Below are positions 25,540-33,299 of a DNA stretch of 40,044 nucleotides, one piece after another. Every line of letters begins with the position of its first letter. Position 1 is the first letter of the stretch. Position numbers and translations under genes: made by a program. Source of the DNA: an uncultured Eggerthellaceae bacterium (lineage in GTDB: Bacteria; Actinomycetota; Coriobacteriia; Coriobacteriales; Eggerthellaceae); NCBI GenBank assembly GCA_910588945.1, contig CAJUSF010000063.1, positions 1-40,044 on the forward strand. Reading direction: 5' to 3'. The notes under the pieces are model-generated. The model was not told the origin of the DNA and did not search any database. It saw nothing but the letters and a program-made list of their open reading frames with translations.

Positions 25540-25719
25540 ATGGACCGCAAAGAGCATGCGAATCGATCTGATGATGCGCCCGCGCTGGGCGAGTGTGTAA
25601 GCTGCTCGTGCTGTTGTCCGTTTCGCCATGCTGTGCGCGATGATGTATCCAAGCAGATCTCGATTATGTGCGGCAACCCTGCACGTTCCAATCTGGGTTC
25701 TCCTCCAAAAAGAAAATGA
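25540..25719 (+). CDS. Small cysteine-rich protein, hypothetical
   Basis: A 59-residue frame from ATG 25540, with AGGGGAT a few bases upstream. The middle holds a tight cysteine cluster, CVSCSCCCPFRH, with a later CGNP. The ends are hydrophilic and the tail is basic (PPKRK). There is no signal peptide or helix. The cluster suggests metal binding. The frame extends upstream to 25456 but that start has no ribosome site. I cannot name a family, and it could be a chance frame, but the cysteine pattern makes it worth listing. Confidence 0.4.
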   Translation: MDRKEHANRSDDAPALGECVSCSCCCPFRHAVRDDVSKQISIMCGNPARSNLGSPPKRK

Positions 25720-25863
25720 CGCAGGACGATGCGGCAGGCTGGCGCGTCAGGGCGAAAAACATAACAATCGGATGTAATAAGCTATACGTCCACTTGTCGC
25801 ATTCAGCATTGAGATATGATGCAGGGTAGGAAATGTTGCTCGAGTGCGCAGAAAGGAGGCCAG

Positions 25864-26184
25864 GTGTCTTCATCCAAGGAATATGCTGAATACGTGCTAG
25901 AGCAGCTCTCGGATGCCGGAGAAGTCTCGTCCAGAGCGATGATGGGCGAATATGTGGTCTACTTCCGCGACAAGGTCATCGGCGGGATCTACGATGATCG
26001 CTTTCTCGTTAAGCCCACGCCTGCAGCCGTATCGTTGCTTGCGGGCGCGGAATATCAAATTCCCTACGAGGTCGCGAAAGAGATGCTACTTGTGGATGCC
26101 ATCGAGAACCGAGAGCTCATGGCGCAGCTTCTACAGGCTATGTATCCCGAGCTTCCGGAACGCAAGCCCCGCAAGAAAAAGTAG
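25864..26184 (+). CDS. TfoX N-terminal-domain protein
   Basis: A 106-residue protein starting at GTG 25864, four bases after AAAGGAGG (25852-25859); the ATG at 25816 precedes that site and is rejected. It matches the TfoX N-terminal domain: YAEYVLEQLSDAGEVSSRAMMGEYVVYF, shown here in part as SRAMMGEYVVYF, then DRFLVKPTPA and a basic tail KPRKKK. TfoX in Proteobacteria is a competence regulator. The stand-alone domain seen in Gram-positive bacteria has no settled role. It converges on the small membrane protein gene at 26214. Confidence 0.88.
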   Translation: MSSSKEYAEYVLEQLSDAGEVSSRAMMGEYVVYFRDKVIGGIYDDRFLVKPTPAAVSLLAGAEYQIPYEVAKEMLLVDAIENRELMAQLLQAMYPELPERKPRKKK

Positions 26185-26213
26185 CAGCCGCTAGATGGCA
26201 AATGGGCGAGGAG

Positions 26214-26369
26214 CTAAAGCCTTGGCGCGACGTGCTCATGCAACAGTGCAATTAGCGTTTGACGCATGTGGCAAACATCGCCTCGCCGCACAAAGATCGT
26301 ATTTATGGCGAAGTAGGGGATGAGCAACAAAACGATTCCTGCAGCGATGCCTGCGATAATGAGCGCCAT
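26214..26369 (-). CDS. Possible 51-residue single-helix membrane protein
   Basis: Reading the minus strand from ATG 26369 gives MALIIAGIAAGIVLLLIPYF, a strong membrane helix, followed by RR and a short cytoplasmic tail ending at TAG 26214. GGAGAAG lies about eight bases upstream, a fair ribosome site. It is 43 bp downstream of the TetR stop and in the same direction, so probably co-transcribed. No family is recognised. The evidence is hydrophobicity, start site and position only. Confidence 0.5.
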   Translation of the reverse strand: MALIIAGIAAGIVLLLIPYFAINTIFVRRGDVCHMRQTLIALLHEHVAPRL

Positions 26370-26412
26370 TTAATGAACTTCTCCGCAAACTCGACCTCTA
26401 TACCGCTAGCGC

Positions 26413-27093
26413 CTACCCGGGCGTCTTCAACGGCTTCATGTCCAAGCGCAACGTTTGCTCCACTACTTTCATGAGGTCCTCATCGCTGATGTTTGGTCGC
26501 ACTTTCAGCAGCCCGACCATGCCGAATATGACCAAGCAGAACATCTCGTACACCAGACTGATCTCTATCTGGTGGTAGGCTGCGTATTCCTCCACAATCG
26601 GGCCGCAAATGCAATCGACTGCCTCTTTTGTGGCGCGCACATCGAAAGCATCGCGCACCCCAAGCTCCTCCAGCACGCCGATCATGGGTCGAGGGCGTCC
26701 TTCGGCATCGTAGAGCGCATAGCGAAAAGAATGGATGCATTTTCTGAGCGAGCCTTCCGTATCACCGAAGATTCGGGATTCGTTCCAGACGATGATGCTT
26801 TCCACTAAGTCCTCTACGTAATCGTCTATTACGGCCTCTATAACACCATTTTTGTTGCCGAAGTGGTAGTAGATCAACTCTCGGGTTACAGTGGCTTCTT
26901 GCGCAATGGCGGCCATCGTGGTCCCGCGTACTCCTTGCCGCTCAAAGAGTCGTCGAGCTGTTGTGACGATAACTCCGCGGGTCCCTTGCAGCCGGCGCGT
27001 TTCGGACAGGCTTTTTCGCGGCGATCGCAAACGCGATGCCGCTTCATATGGTGAGTGCTCTCCATAAATGAGTGTTGGGTCTGTGGATTCCAT
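26413..27093 (-). CDS. TetR-family transcriptional regulator
   Basis: A 226-residue protein from ATG 27093. The frame runs to 27261 but the upstream part crosses the intergenic region and has no plausible start. After a basic 35-residue lead come the TetR DNA-binding helices: GVIVTTARRLFERQGVRG, TTMAAIAQEATVTRELIYYHF and GNKNGVIEAVIDDYVE. The C-terminal domain is helical with a hydrophobic last part (VYEMFCLVIFGMVGLL), suggesting a ligand pocket or dimer interface. It is divergent from the DUF5692-like membrane protein at 27294, the obvious candidate target. Confidence 0.9.
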   Translation of the reverse strand: MESTDPTLIYGEHSPYEAASRLRSPRKSLSETRRLQGTRGVIVTTARRLFERQGVRGTTMAAIAQEATVTRELIYYHFGNKNGVIEAVIDDYVEDLVESIIVWNESRIFGDTEGSLRKCIHSFRYALYDAEGRPRPMIGVLEELGVRDAFDVRATKEAVDCICGPIVEEYAAYHQIEISLVYEMFCLVIFGMVGLLKVRPNISDEDLMKVVEQTLRLDMKPLKTPG

Positions 27094-27293
27094 ATGCGAC
27101 GCTCTCGTTATTGCTGGTGAAGAGGATGTATTCTTAACGCTCAAAATCGATATGCTGTCTTTTACAAATGATGCGCTTATGTTAAATCTTATCACGAGGA
27201 TGAATGCTAGACTGTGCCCAAATTTCTGAAACAACCTCAAGGAGAGATGCACAAGATCCATCCGGATATCGGAGTCAAGAGAAAGGACGCATC

Positions 27294-28256
27294 ATGGGAA
27301 TCCTCTATCAAGCTGCAGAACCTATTTACTGGGCTGTCTGGCTGTTCGTCCTCTTCGCTCTTATGGCATTCAACGAATTGGGCCGCGTCAAGGCTTGGTG
27401 CGGATTGGCGCTGTTTGCTGTGGTGCCCATTGCCCTGACCATTTTCGTATGGCCCGAAACCGCTGCTCCGGGTAACGAATATGGTACCGGCACTTGGTTC
27501 AATTGGGTCAAGACCTACTCGGCTCTTGCGGGATGTCTCGGATTCATGGCGCTGCGTTACGTGAAGTGGCAAGGAAAAGACGGCAAGACGCATTATCTTT
27601 ACGAGAAGAAGTGGGCTCTATGTTTTCCGCCGCTGATCTTGGCAATCAACATTGCCGAGGCCGTGATACGTGACTTCCAAGTATTTAGCTTTGCTCTTTG
27701 GGAGGGCGGCATCGTCGAGAATCTTTGGACGATATCGGGACCTTGGAACATCATGAATGGAATAGCGGGCATCTTGAACATCGTCACCATCTGCGGCTGG
27801 TTTGGAATATTCATTTCGAAGGATTCTTCCAAGGACATGATATGGCCTGACATGATCTGGGCTTGGATCATCGCTTACGATCTATGGAATTTCGCCTATA
27901 CCTACAACTGCATTTCCGATCATTCGGCCTACTGTGGCTTGGCTCTGCTGCTCGCTTGCACCATACCGACGTTCTTTATCAAGCGAGGCGCATGGCTTCA
28001 ACACCGCGCTCAAACCTTGGCTTTGTGGATCATGTTCGTCATGACGGTGCCACAGTTTGCTGACGTTCTGGCGCCTATCCCTACTACGCATAACCCCACG
28101 GCTTTCTTCGTAGTCAGCCTGTTGGCACTTGCCTCTAACGTGGCGCTGGCCGTCTATCAGTTCTATCGCGTGAGAAAGCTCAAGCTCAACCCGCTCAAGG
28201 ACGAGATCTACGCGGGAACAAAGCCTTACGAGCGCATTGAGGAGGAGAATCGCTAG
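27294..28256 (+). CDS. DUF5692-like multi-pass membrane protein
   Basis: A 320-residue integral membrane protein with roughly eight or nine hydrophobic segments and many tryptophans (for example WPDMIWAWIIAYDLWNF). It ends in a basic hydrophilic tail. The ATG at 27294 follows AAAGGA by six bases; the longer frame from 27204 lacks a ribosome site. It resembles the DUF5692 family as I remember it, which has no known function. A transporter or membrane enzyme role is possible. It is divergent from a TetR regulator, 200 bp away, as in drug- or metabolite-responsive pairs. Confidence 0.75.
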   Translation: MGILYQAAEPIYWAVWLFVLFALMAFNELGRVKAWCGLALFAVVPIALTIFVWPETAAPGNEYGTGTWFNWVKTYSALAGCLGFMALRYVKWQGKDGKTHYLYEKKWALCFPPLILAINIAEAVIRDFQVFSFALWEGGIVENLWTISGPWNIMNGIAGILNIVTICGWFGIFISKDSSKDMIWPDMIWAWIIAYDLWNFAYTYNCISDHSAYCGLALLLACTIPTFFIKRGAWLQHRAQTLALWIMFVMTVPQFADVLAPIPTTHNPTAFFVVSLLALASNVALAVYQFYRVRKLKLNPLKDEIYAGTKPYERIEEENR

Positions 28257-28443
28257 GTCATCGCTCCGTGAGACGGAGGATGGTACCGGGGCTGGTTTCG
28301 CACATGACTCAGTACATGACTCAGGACGGGGATAACGTCATCCTGCGCAAATCGGATGAAGTGGTGGTCTTCTTCGGTTGTGTATTACACAAAGTGGAAC
28401 GCGGAATCGACCTCTGTACCACTCCGGAGAAGGCTAAGAAAAA

Positions 28444-28494
28444 ACGGGGATAATGTCATCTAGCCAAAGCGGCACTTGATGACATTATCCCCGT
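28444..28494. repeat. Perfect inverted repeat of the GGACGGGGAT family
   Basis: ACGGGGATAATGTCATC (28444-28460) and its exact complement (28478-28494) form a 17-bp stem with a 17-base loop, just after the nitroreductase gene, which ends at 28507 on the minus strand. A related single arm is at 28324-28342. It could also terminate nitroreductase transcripts. The rest of the gap 28257-28506 holds no gene; ATGACTCAGTACATGACTCA (28303-28322) is a short tandem there. Confidence 0.85.
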
Positions 28495-28506
28495 CCCGCG
28501 TCACTC

Positions 28507-29025
28507 TTATGAAGCTCGCGTATCTGTCAATTCACTGAGTGAGATTCTCTCATCTAAAAATCGCTCAGGGGACTTGTCAGGCTCGTCGCTGTAACCGACC
28601 GCCAGGATGTTCACAGGTTCAAGCGATTCTGAAAGGCCGAACTCACGGGTAATGGTGTCGGGGTCGAACCAGCAGATCCAAACACTCCCGAGTCCGAGAC
28701 TCGTTGCCTCCATCATCATGTGGTCGGCGACGATTGACGCATCGATGTCAGCAGTGCTCTTGCCATCGGTCGGCCGCTTCCAGGCTCGTACGTGATCCGC
28801 GCACACGATGATTGCACACGGCGCGCTGTATGTATTCGCTGCCATCCCGAGCTTTTTCATCCCTTTCTCGTCGTCGATCACCACAAGACGCACTGGTTGC
28901 AGGTTGGCAGCCGATGGAGCCACCCGTGCAGCTTCTAGGATGCAATCCACCTTCTCCTTTTCCACAGGCGCATCTGTATACGATCGTACTGAATACCGCT
29001 TCTTAGCCAACTCTAAGAAATCCAT
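28507..29025 (-). CDS. Nitroreductase-family flavoprotein
   Basis: A 172-residue FMN-dependent NAD(P)H oxidoreductase of the nitroreductase fold. The ATG at 29025 is preceded by AAAGGAGA. Typical segments are FLELAKKRYSVRSYTDAPV (FMN phosphate contact RxSxR), APSAANLQPVRLVV, and ADHMMMEATSLGLGSVWI. It is short, like many anaerobe members. The physiological substrate (quinone, nitroaromatic or other) is unknown. It is divergent from an HxlR regulator; this pairing is common and the regulator usually responds to reactive electrophiles or redox stress. Confidence 0.92.
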   Translation of the reverse strand: MDFLELAKKRYSVRSYTDAPVEKEKVDCILEAARVAPSAANLQPVRLVVIDDEKGMKKLGMAANTYSAPCAIIVCADHVRAWKRPTDGKSTADIDASIVADHMMMEATSLGLGSVWICWFDPDTITREFGLSESLEPVNILAVGYSDEPDKSPERFLDERISLSELTDTRAS

Positions 29026-29109
29026 TCTTGTCTCCTTTCTACGTAGAGCTTCTACATCCAAGCGTACACACTGATTTCATATTGAGAAGAATGCACTATT
29101 TAGGTATAT

Positions 29110-29127
29110 ACTTCCCAAATGGAAAGT
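29110..29127. promoter_or_regulatory. Operator-like palindrome between nitroreductase and HxlR genes
   Basis: ACTTCCCAAATGGAAAGT is an 18-bp palindrome with two symmetric mismatches (ACTTyCCAwwTGGrAAGT). It lies directly before the HxlR ribosome site TAGGAGG (29128-29134), and the sequence just left of it (GGTATATA) is a possible -10 region. Its place in the divergent promoter region suggests HxlR binding; this is inferred. Confidence 0.6.
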
Positions 29128-29138
29128 TAGGAGGATGA

Positions 29139-29456
29139 ATGGGTGTTCATGCGAAGCGGGAGTTCAATTGCCCGGTGGATGCAACCATCTCGCTCATCGG
29201 CGGAAAGTACAAAGCCGTGATTCTTTGGCATCTGAAGGGTAGGGTGCTTCGTTACAGCGAATTGCACCGCCTAATCCCCAAGGCAACCGACAAAATGCTT
29301 GCCCAGCAGCTCCGCGAGCTGGAACGGGATGGTCTCATCAAGCGCGTAGTCTATCCCGTTGTTCCTCCAAAGACCGAATACTCCCTCACGCCTGAAGGCG
29401 AGACGCTCTATCCCGTGCTTGACGCCATGTGCGACTGGGGCGCAAAGCATATATAA
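29139..29456 (+). CDS. HxlR-family winged-helix regulator
   Basis: A 105-residue protein from ATG 29139, four bases after TAGGAGG. It shows the HxlR pattern throughout: FNCPVDATISLIGGKYKAVI with a Cys near the N-terminus, LRYSELHRLIPKATDKMLAQ as recognition region, then LERDGLIKRVVYPVVPPKTE and YSLTPEGETL. The N-terminal cysteine is the residue that senses electrophiles in some members (for example HypR/YodB). It is divergent from the nitroreductase and likely controls it. Confidence 0.93.
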   Translation: MGVHAKREFNCPVDATISLIGGKYKAVILWHLKGRVLRYSELHRLIPKATDKMLAQQLRELERDGLIKRVVYPVVPPKTEYSLTPEGETLYPVLDAMCDWGAKHI

Positions 29457-29531
29457 AACATCTAGAATAGTTCTCCTTTAACCCCTTTTATTCTTAATAC
29501 TGTCAGCTCCACCAAACGAAAGCCATAAGCG

Positions 29532-29905
29532 ATGTCCCTAAAAAACTTCTCATAATCCTTTTCTGGATTGTCGCCATAGCGATGCCCGTGGGCGCTTCTC
29601 TCATTGCCATTGCACAATTTCAGCCGAATGTCGAAATCCCCATGCACTAGAATGCGCACGGTGAAGTCGACCGCTATGGCACACCATGGGAAATGTTTCC
29701 AATCTCGCTCATAATGAGTGGCTGCAACGTATTGCTTGCACTTAGCTATGTATTCAGCAACAAGCTATACGACCTTGGCTTTGTTCATGGCATTAGCCGT
29801 AAGGCGACACGCCCGTTTCTCTGCGGAACTGCTATCTTTATGGTTCTCGTCTGGATGGGAATACTTGCTTTCTGGTTACAACAGGTAATCCAGACATCGT
29901 TTTAG
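29532..29905 (+). pseudogene. Broken DUF1648/SdpI-like membrane protein gene
   Basis: The coding sense is recovered if one base is added in the A6 run (29540-29545) and one stop is read through. ATG 29532 would then give MSLKKLLIILFWIVAIAMPV. Further along, the in-frame TAG at 29648-29650 falls in IPMH*NAHGEVDRYG, where DUF1648 proteins have IPxHWNxxGxxDxYG; TGG to TAG is a single change. After the stop the frame continues with two hydrophobic helices to TAA/TAG at 29905. SdpI relatives are membrane immunity or signal proteins. Two separate lesions argue for decay, although a sequencing error is possible at either one. Confidence 0.75.
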
Positions 29906-30141
29906 GCTCTCAATGATAATTGAGATATCTGGCTTTCCTGCGTCTAGGTATTCTGCATCTTGCGTGGCTAGGAATCCTAAGAAGGGCAACAGGGAGCGAA
30001 TACTATTGCCATGTGCCCAGTTCAGAGGCTCATGTAAAGACCTTTTGACATCTCGGGCGACCCTCAAAACGTCAATGTAAAGCTATCTTGGTGGTATCTT
30101 TGAATGTCGAATGAGAACCTCGTCTCGGAAAGGAGGTACCG

Positions 30142-30759
30142 ATGAAACTACCTGAACACTTGAAGGCGAACCGCGAGCGGCTTGGTCTATCTCAGGAAGA
30201 TGTCGCGCACGCGATCTTCGTGTCGCGGCAAACGATGTCTAGCTGGGAAAACGGCAAGACCTACCCCGACGTGCAAAGCCTGCTCCTGCTCAGTCAGCTC
30301 TTCGGTGTCTCTATAGATGAACTTGTGAAAGGAGACGTGGTTTCAATGAAGAACATGATCAACAAAGACGCAATGGTAATGGAACGGATGGCCGTCGGAT
30401 CGGTTGTGCTCATACTTATGGGCATTGCCTGCATGGTTGGGCTTAACGCCATTTGGCAGGATCCTTCGCCCATACCGTTTATGTCAACGGGCTCTCTTGC
30501 GGGGATAGCCGCCATGGTCGCCTTCTGGATCCCCTCGCTTGTTCTTTCGGTGAGAATCGAACGGATAAAGAAGAGTCATAACCTAGTGACATATCGCGAA
30601 ATCAGCGCGTTCATGGACGGAGAAGATATGCCGGAGGACGGCGAAGCCCTTTCGCGACGCAACCCATGGATATCCAACCTTACGAAACTTATCTGCGGCG
30701 CAGGAATCGGATTGATCATCGCATTCGTTCTCACGCTCATCGTCAACGCGTTGCGCTAG
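30142..30759 (+). CDS. XRE-type regulator fused to a membrane domain
   Basis: A 205-residue protein with AAAGGAGG just before ATG 30142. Residues 1-65 are a standard Cro/C1 helix-turn-helix (LKANRERLGLSQEDVAHAIF, VSRQTMSSWENGKTYPDVQS). The rest has hydrophobic helices at about 82-100, 115-138 and 180-203 with a charged loop between. Membrane-tethered XRE proteins of this kind occur next to transport or immunity genes; here the upstream neighbour is a decayed SdpI-like gene and the downstream one a convergent ABC permease. The target genes are unknown. Confidence 0.88.
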   Translation: MKLPEHLKANRERLGLSQEDVAHAIFVSRQTMSSWENGKTYPDVQSLLLLSQLFGVSIDELVKGDVVSMKNMINKDAMVMERMAVGSVVLILMGIACMVGLNAIWQDPSPIPFMSTGSLAGIAAMVAFWIPSLVLSVRIERIKKSHNLVTYREISAFMDGEDMPEDGEALSRRNPWISNLTKLICGAGIGLIIAFVLTLIVNALR

Positions 30760-30845
30760 CTGCTAGCCGACGCGGGATAGCTGACGCAGGACGGGGATAA
30801 CGTCATCTTGATTCCCATCCTGCCGATGAAGAAGGCCCAGTTGAT

Positions 30846-32222
30846 TCACTCGCTTTCTTTCGACAGGAGCACGCGGCTGCACTCCCTGCATGTGATGAGA
30901 TAGTACACACCCAGCAACGCTACCGTGATGCCTACAACTCCCGCTATGATGACAGGTAGTTGCGAGCTGCCCACTACATAGGCCAGAAATGCGACCAATA
31001 CCAAACCGAAGACGTCATGGACAAGAGCGAAGGCCAGCGGTAGCGCGAAGCAGGTGCCGACTTGGGAACGGATGCTCTTTCGCATCATGGGTACATCACA
31101 TCCTAGGTTTTCAAGCATGCGGTAGGCCTGTCTGTCGTCAGCTGCACTTGCTAGTTGCTGCAGGGCCAGTACGGCTGCGGCCGCAATTAGGAACGTGGCC
31201 CCGTAGAAGATGCCGACATAGCCGATGGGTGCTAACGCTTGGCTGCTCAGTTGTTCAGAGCCGCTTCGCATGCCGACACTGAATGCGAGGCCAGCAACCA
31301 TCATGCAGATCGCTGCGGCGATGAGGACGCAGGTGCATGCCATCGCATTTGCATTGAGGGACATACGGGCTTGCAATTGCCGCAGTTTGAAGATGCGTAA
31401 ACCCACCAGAAGTCGATCGGGATGACGGTGCGCCCGTTCCGGTCGCCTAACAGCCCATACGCGGAAAAGCATTCCGGTGGCCATCACGGCAGCGATGCCC
31501 ATGGGAAGAATCCATATGACAAACTGTACCGGCTGGAATAAGCATGAACCCCATACGATAGCGAGCAATACCGCTGCCAGCAAAGTTTGAAGGCTCACGG
31601 AAAGTCGAGCGGCTCCCTTCGGCTGCTCGGGTGCGCTGTCGGCTTCCAACAATTTGAGAAGCGAGTGCTTGCGCAGGCTTCGGACACTCAGAGCGAGGGC
31701 GAGCACCATGATTCCGATGAAACATTCCGCAGTCCAGAGGGCAGCATTGGCCGAGAAAACGAACAGGAGTTGCCAGGGGACATCGAAGATGAAAGCGGCA
31801 ACAGCCCCGAATAGAGGAGAGGCTATTACCCCGACAAGCATACCAACCGCAAGCGCAGCCACGGCGGCAACGCATCCCTCGTAGACCAAAACGCGCGCCA
31901 TGGTTGCCGGTTCCATCCCCATAATTCCGTAGATGGCAAATTCTCTGGAGCGACGGCGAAGGATGAAACGGTTGGCATAGGTTATCAGGAACGCGAAGAC
32001 GAGCGCCGAGAATACCGAAAACGCTTGGGTGATCATAGAGGCGGATTGATACATATCGCGTTGCTCGGCGGTAAGGTCGAGTGATAAAAGATAGTCGCTT
32101 GAGGCCGTGAATGAATATAACAGGCAGGCCGCGAATGCTAACGTGGCAAAGTACACCGAGTAGTCATGTGCCGAACGCACCACGTTGCGCACGGCAAGCT
32201 TCAAAAACATAGGCAAATGCAC
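30846..32222 (-). CDS. FtsX-like ABC transporter permease, no ATPase partner nearby
   Basis: A membrane permease of the bacitracin-export (BceB-like) type. I favour GTG 32222 with GGAG eight bases upstream; TTG 32234 and ATG 32210 are also possible. The start FLKLAVRNVVRSAHDYSVYF is typical of these permeases. The FtsX segment REFAIYGIMGMEPATMARVL lies about residues 90-115. Around ten helices are expected in 458 residues. BceB proteins are usually about 650 residues and carry a large extracellular domain, which this one lacks. The usual ATP-binding gene upstream is missing. It may pair with an ATPase elsewhere or be a remnant, although the frame is intact. Confidence 0.85.
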   Translation of the reverse strand: MHLPMFLKLAVRNVVRSAHDYSVYFATLAFAACLLYSFTASSDYLLSLDLTAEQRDMYQSASMITQAFSVFSALVFAFLITYANRFILRRRSREFAIYGIMGMEPATMARVLVYEGCVAAVAALAVGMLVGVIASPLFGAVAAFIFDVPWQLLFVFSANAALWTAECFIGIMVLALALSVRSLRKHSLLKLLEADSAPEQPKGAARLSVSLQTLLAAVLLAIVWGSCLFQPVQFVIWILPMGIAAVMATGMLFRVWAVRRPERAHRHPDRLLVGLRIFKLRQLQARMSLNANAMACTCVLIAAAICMMVAGLAFSVGMRSGSEQLSSQALAPIGYVGIFYGATFLIAAAAVLALQQLASAADDRQAYRMLENLGCDVPMMRKSIRSQVGTCFALPLAFALVHDVFGLVLVAFLAYVVGSSQLPVIIAGVVGITVALLGVYYLITCRECSRVLLSKESE

Positions 32223-32621
32223 GGGCGACTCCAATCTAAGATTGAAACCAGCTTAAAAGAGAAGGCTTTGCTTGCGCCATCGATTTGCCTTACGCATATC
32301 TAACGATTTTGAAAGATTTTCTATTGGAGCAAAGTGTGACGCAGATGATGCACAGGACGCAGGTGACGTAGAACGTGTTTCTATACGGATCATTATGAGT
32401 CAAACGCATAAGGAAGCTAGCGTTTTAGGGGTCGGTTTCGGCTCTGCTTTACAAACCGTATGAAGCGGTAGGCTTTCTCGTTATGCGTTTCGTTTTACAA
32501 ATCGAACGAAGCGGTGGGCTTCTTAGTGATGTATTGCACAAAGTGAAACGCATAGCCGGCCTGCACCAGTGGCCCCTGCACCAGCCGATCCTGCACCAGT
32601 GGCCGCTGTGCCAGCCAGCCG
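32223..32621. other. Gene-free stretch with direct and tandem repeats
   Basis: No supported gene is seen between the permease start and the UPF0158 stop. A 28-bp direct repeat begins TTTACAAACCGTATGAAGCG (32448-32475) and recurs with five differences at 32494-32521. From 32561 to about 32620 a 15-bp unit CTGCACCAGTGGCC is repeated about four times, with the last copy decayed. The promoter of the permease should be in the AT-rich part before 32330. Confidence 0.6.
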
Positions 32622-33107
32622 CTATTCAATGATGCTAATTCCTTGTTCTGCGCACCATTGTCGCACGAACGCTTCATCAAGTTGATTCCAGAATGCAACT
32701 TGCTCACGGTAGAGTCCGAGCGCGTGGGCTTCTTTGAGAAAGAGAGTAATGTTGCTGGTGCGGCGAGACTTTTTGCAGGCCTTTTTAAGTCGTTTGCGCA
32801 TCGTTTCATCGATATCGACTTCATCGCTGAACTGCTCTGCGCGAGCGTAGCAGTCGGTCATGGATCGGTCGGGCAGCTTGATAAACTCATCGATTCGTGC
32901 GGAGAACTGCTCAAAGAGTTCTATATCATCTATCTCATCTACGCGCATATCCCAGAGTAGGTGCGTCTTGCCCGTTTTGGGATCAAGAAAATAACCATAC
33001 TCGTCGTATTCTGACTCGCTGTCGATAGCGTACATGAGCGTGGACATGCTAACGCTCAATCCGCTGGATCTCGGTCGATCATTGGTGAGATCGGATTCTG
33101 TTCTCAT
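32622..33107 (-). CDS. UPF0158-like protein of unknown function
   Basis: A 161-residue soluble acidic protein from ATG 33107, with AAAGG about nine bases upstream. It resembles the UPF0158 family: an N-terminal acidic strand region (YFLDPKTGKTHLLWDMRVDE), a helical middle (IDEFIKLPDRSMTDCYARAE) and a C-terminal segment FLKEAHALGLYREQVAFWNQ that may contact nucleotide or protein. No function is established. It is downstream of the ABC operon terminator and has its own upstream inverted repeat. Confidence 0.65.
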   Translation of the reverse strand: MRTESDLTNDRPRSSGLSVSMSTLMYAIDSESEYDEYGYFLDPKTGKTHLLWDMRVDEIDDIELFEQFSARIDEFIKLPDRSMTDCYARAEQFSDEVDIDETMRKRLKKACKKSRRTSNITLFLKEAHALGLYREQVAFWNQLDEAFVRQWCAEQGISIIE

Positions 33108-33151
33108 TGGCTTATGCCTTTCAATCGGCAGATGCTCTTATGTATGGTAGA

Positions 33152-33203
33152 TGACATGATTACATTAGATGTGTTCTGATGTCATCCTAATGTCATAATG
33201 TCA
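33152..33203. promoter_or_regulatory. Long imperfect inverted repeat upstream of the UPF0158 gene
   Basis: TGACATGATTACATTAG (33152-33168) pairs with CTAATGTCATAATGTCA (33187-33203), 15 of 17 bases, around an 18-base loop. It lies between the ABC operon terminator and the start at 33107 on the minus strand. It could be an operator or a transcript hairpin; the sequence alone does not decide. Confidence 0.45.
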
Positions 33204-33206
33204 GCA

Positions 33207-33233
33207 AAGAGGCCGCACGCAGTGCAGCCTCTT
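33207..33233 (-). terminator. Terminator hairpin of the ABC transporter operon
   Basis: AAGAGGCCGCAC and GTGCAGCCTCTT form a 12-bp stem (one G-T pair in RNA) with a 3-base loop, GC-rich with an AAG/CTT base. It lies 67 bp after the substrate-binding protein stop. The T-run on the minus strand is short (CTCTTTG), so efficiency is uncertain. It may work in both directions. Confidence 0.6.
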
Positions 33234-33299
33234 CCAGCCTCTTCTCGTTCTGTTCAGAACCTCAGAACCTCCGGAAAGGAAAGAGGTCGTGATCGGCTC

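Noticed and set aside
26259..26474. 71-codon plus-strand frame between TfoX and TetR genes
   Set aside because: Antisense to the small membrane protein and TetR end; no ribosome site.
29462..29659. 65-codon minus-strand frame downstream of HxlR
   Set aside because: Overlaps the DUF1648 pseudogene on the other strand, which has far better family support.
29876..30067. 63-codon minus-strand frame beginning with TTG
   Set aside because: Protein-like composition, but no ribosome site, no family and overlap with the pseudogene end; at most a gene remnant.
32495..32824. 109-codon minus-strand frame overlapping UPF0158
   Set aside because: Out of frame with the better supported UPF0158 gene and partly made of a 15-bp tandem repeat.
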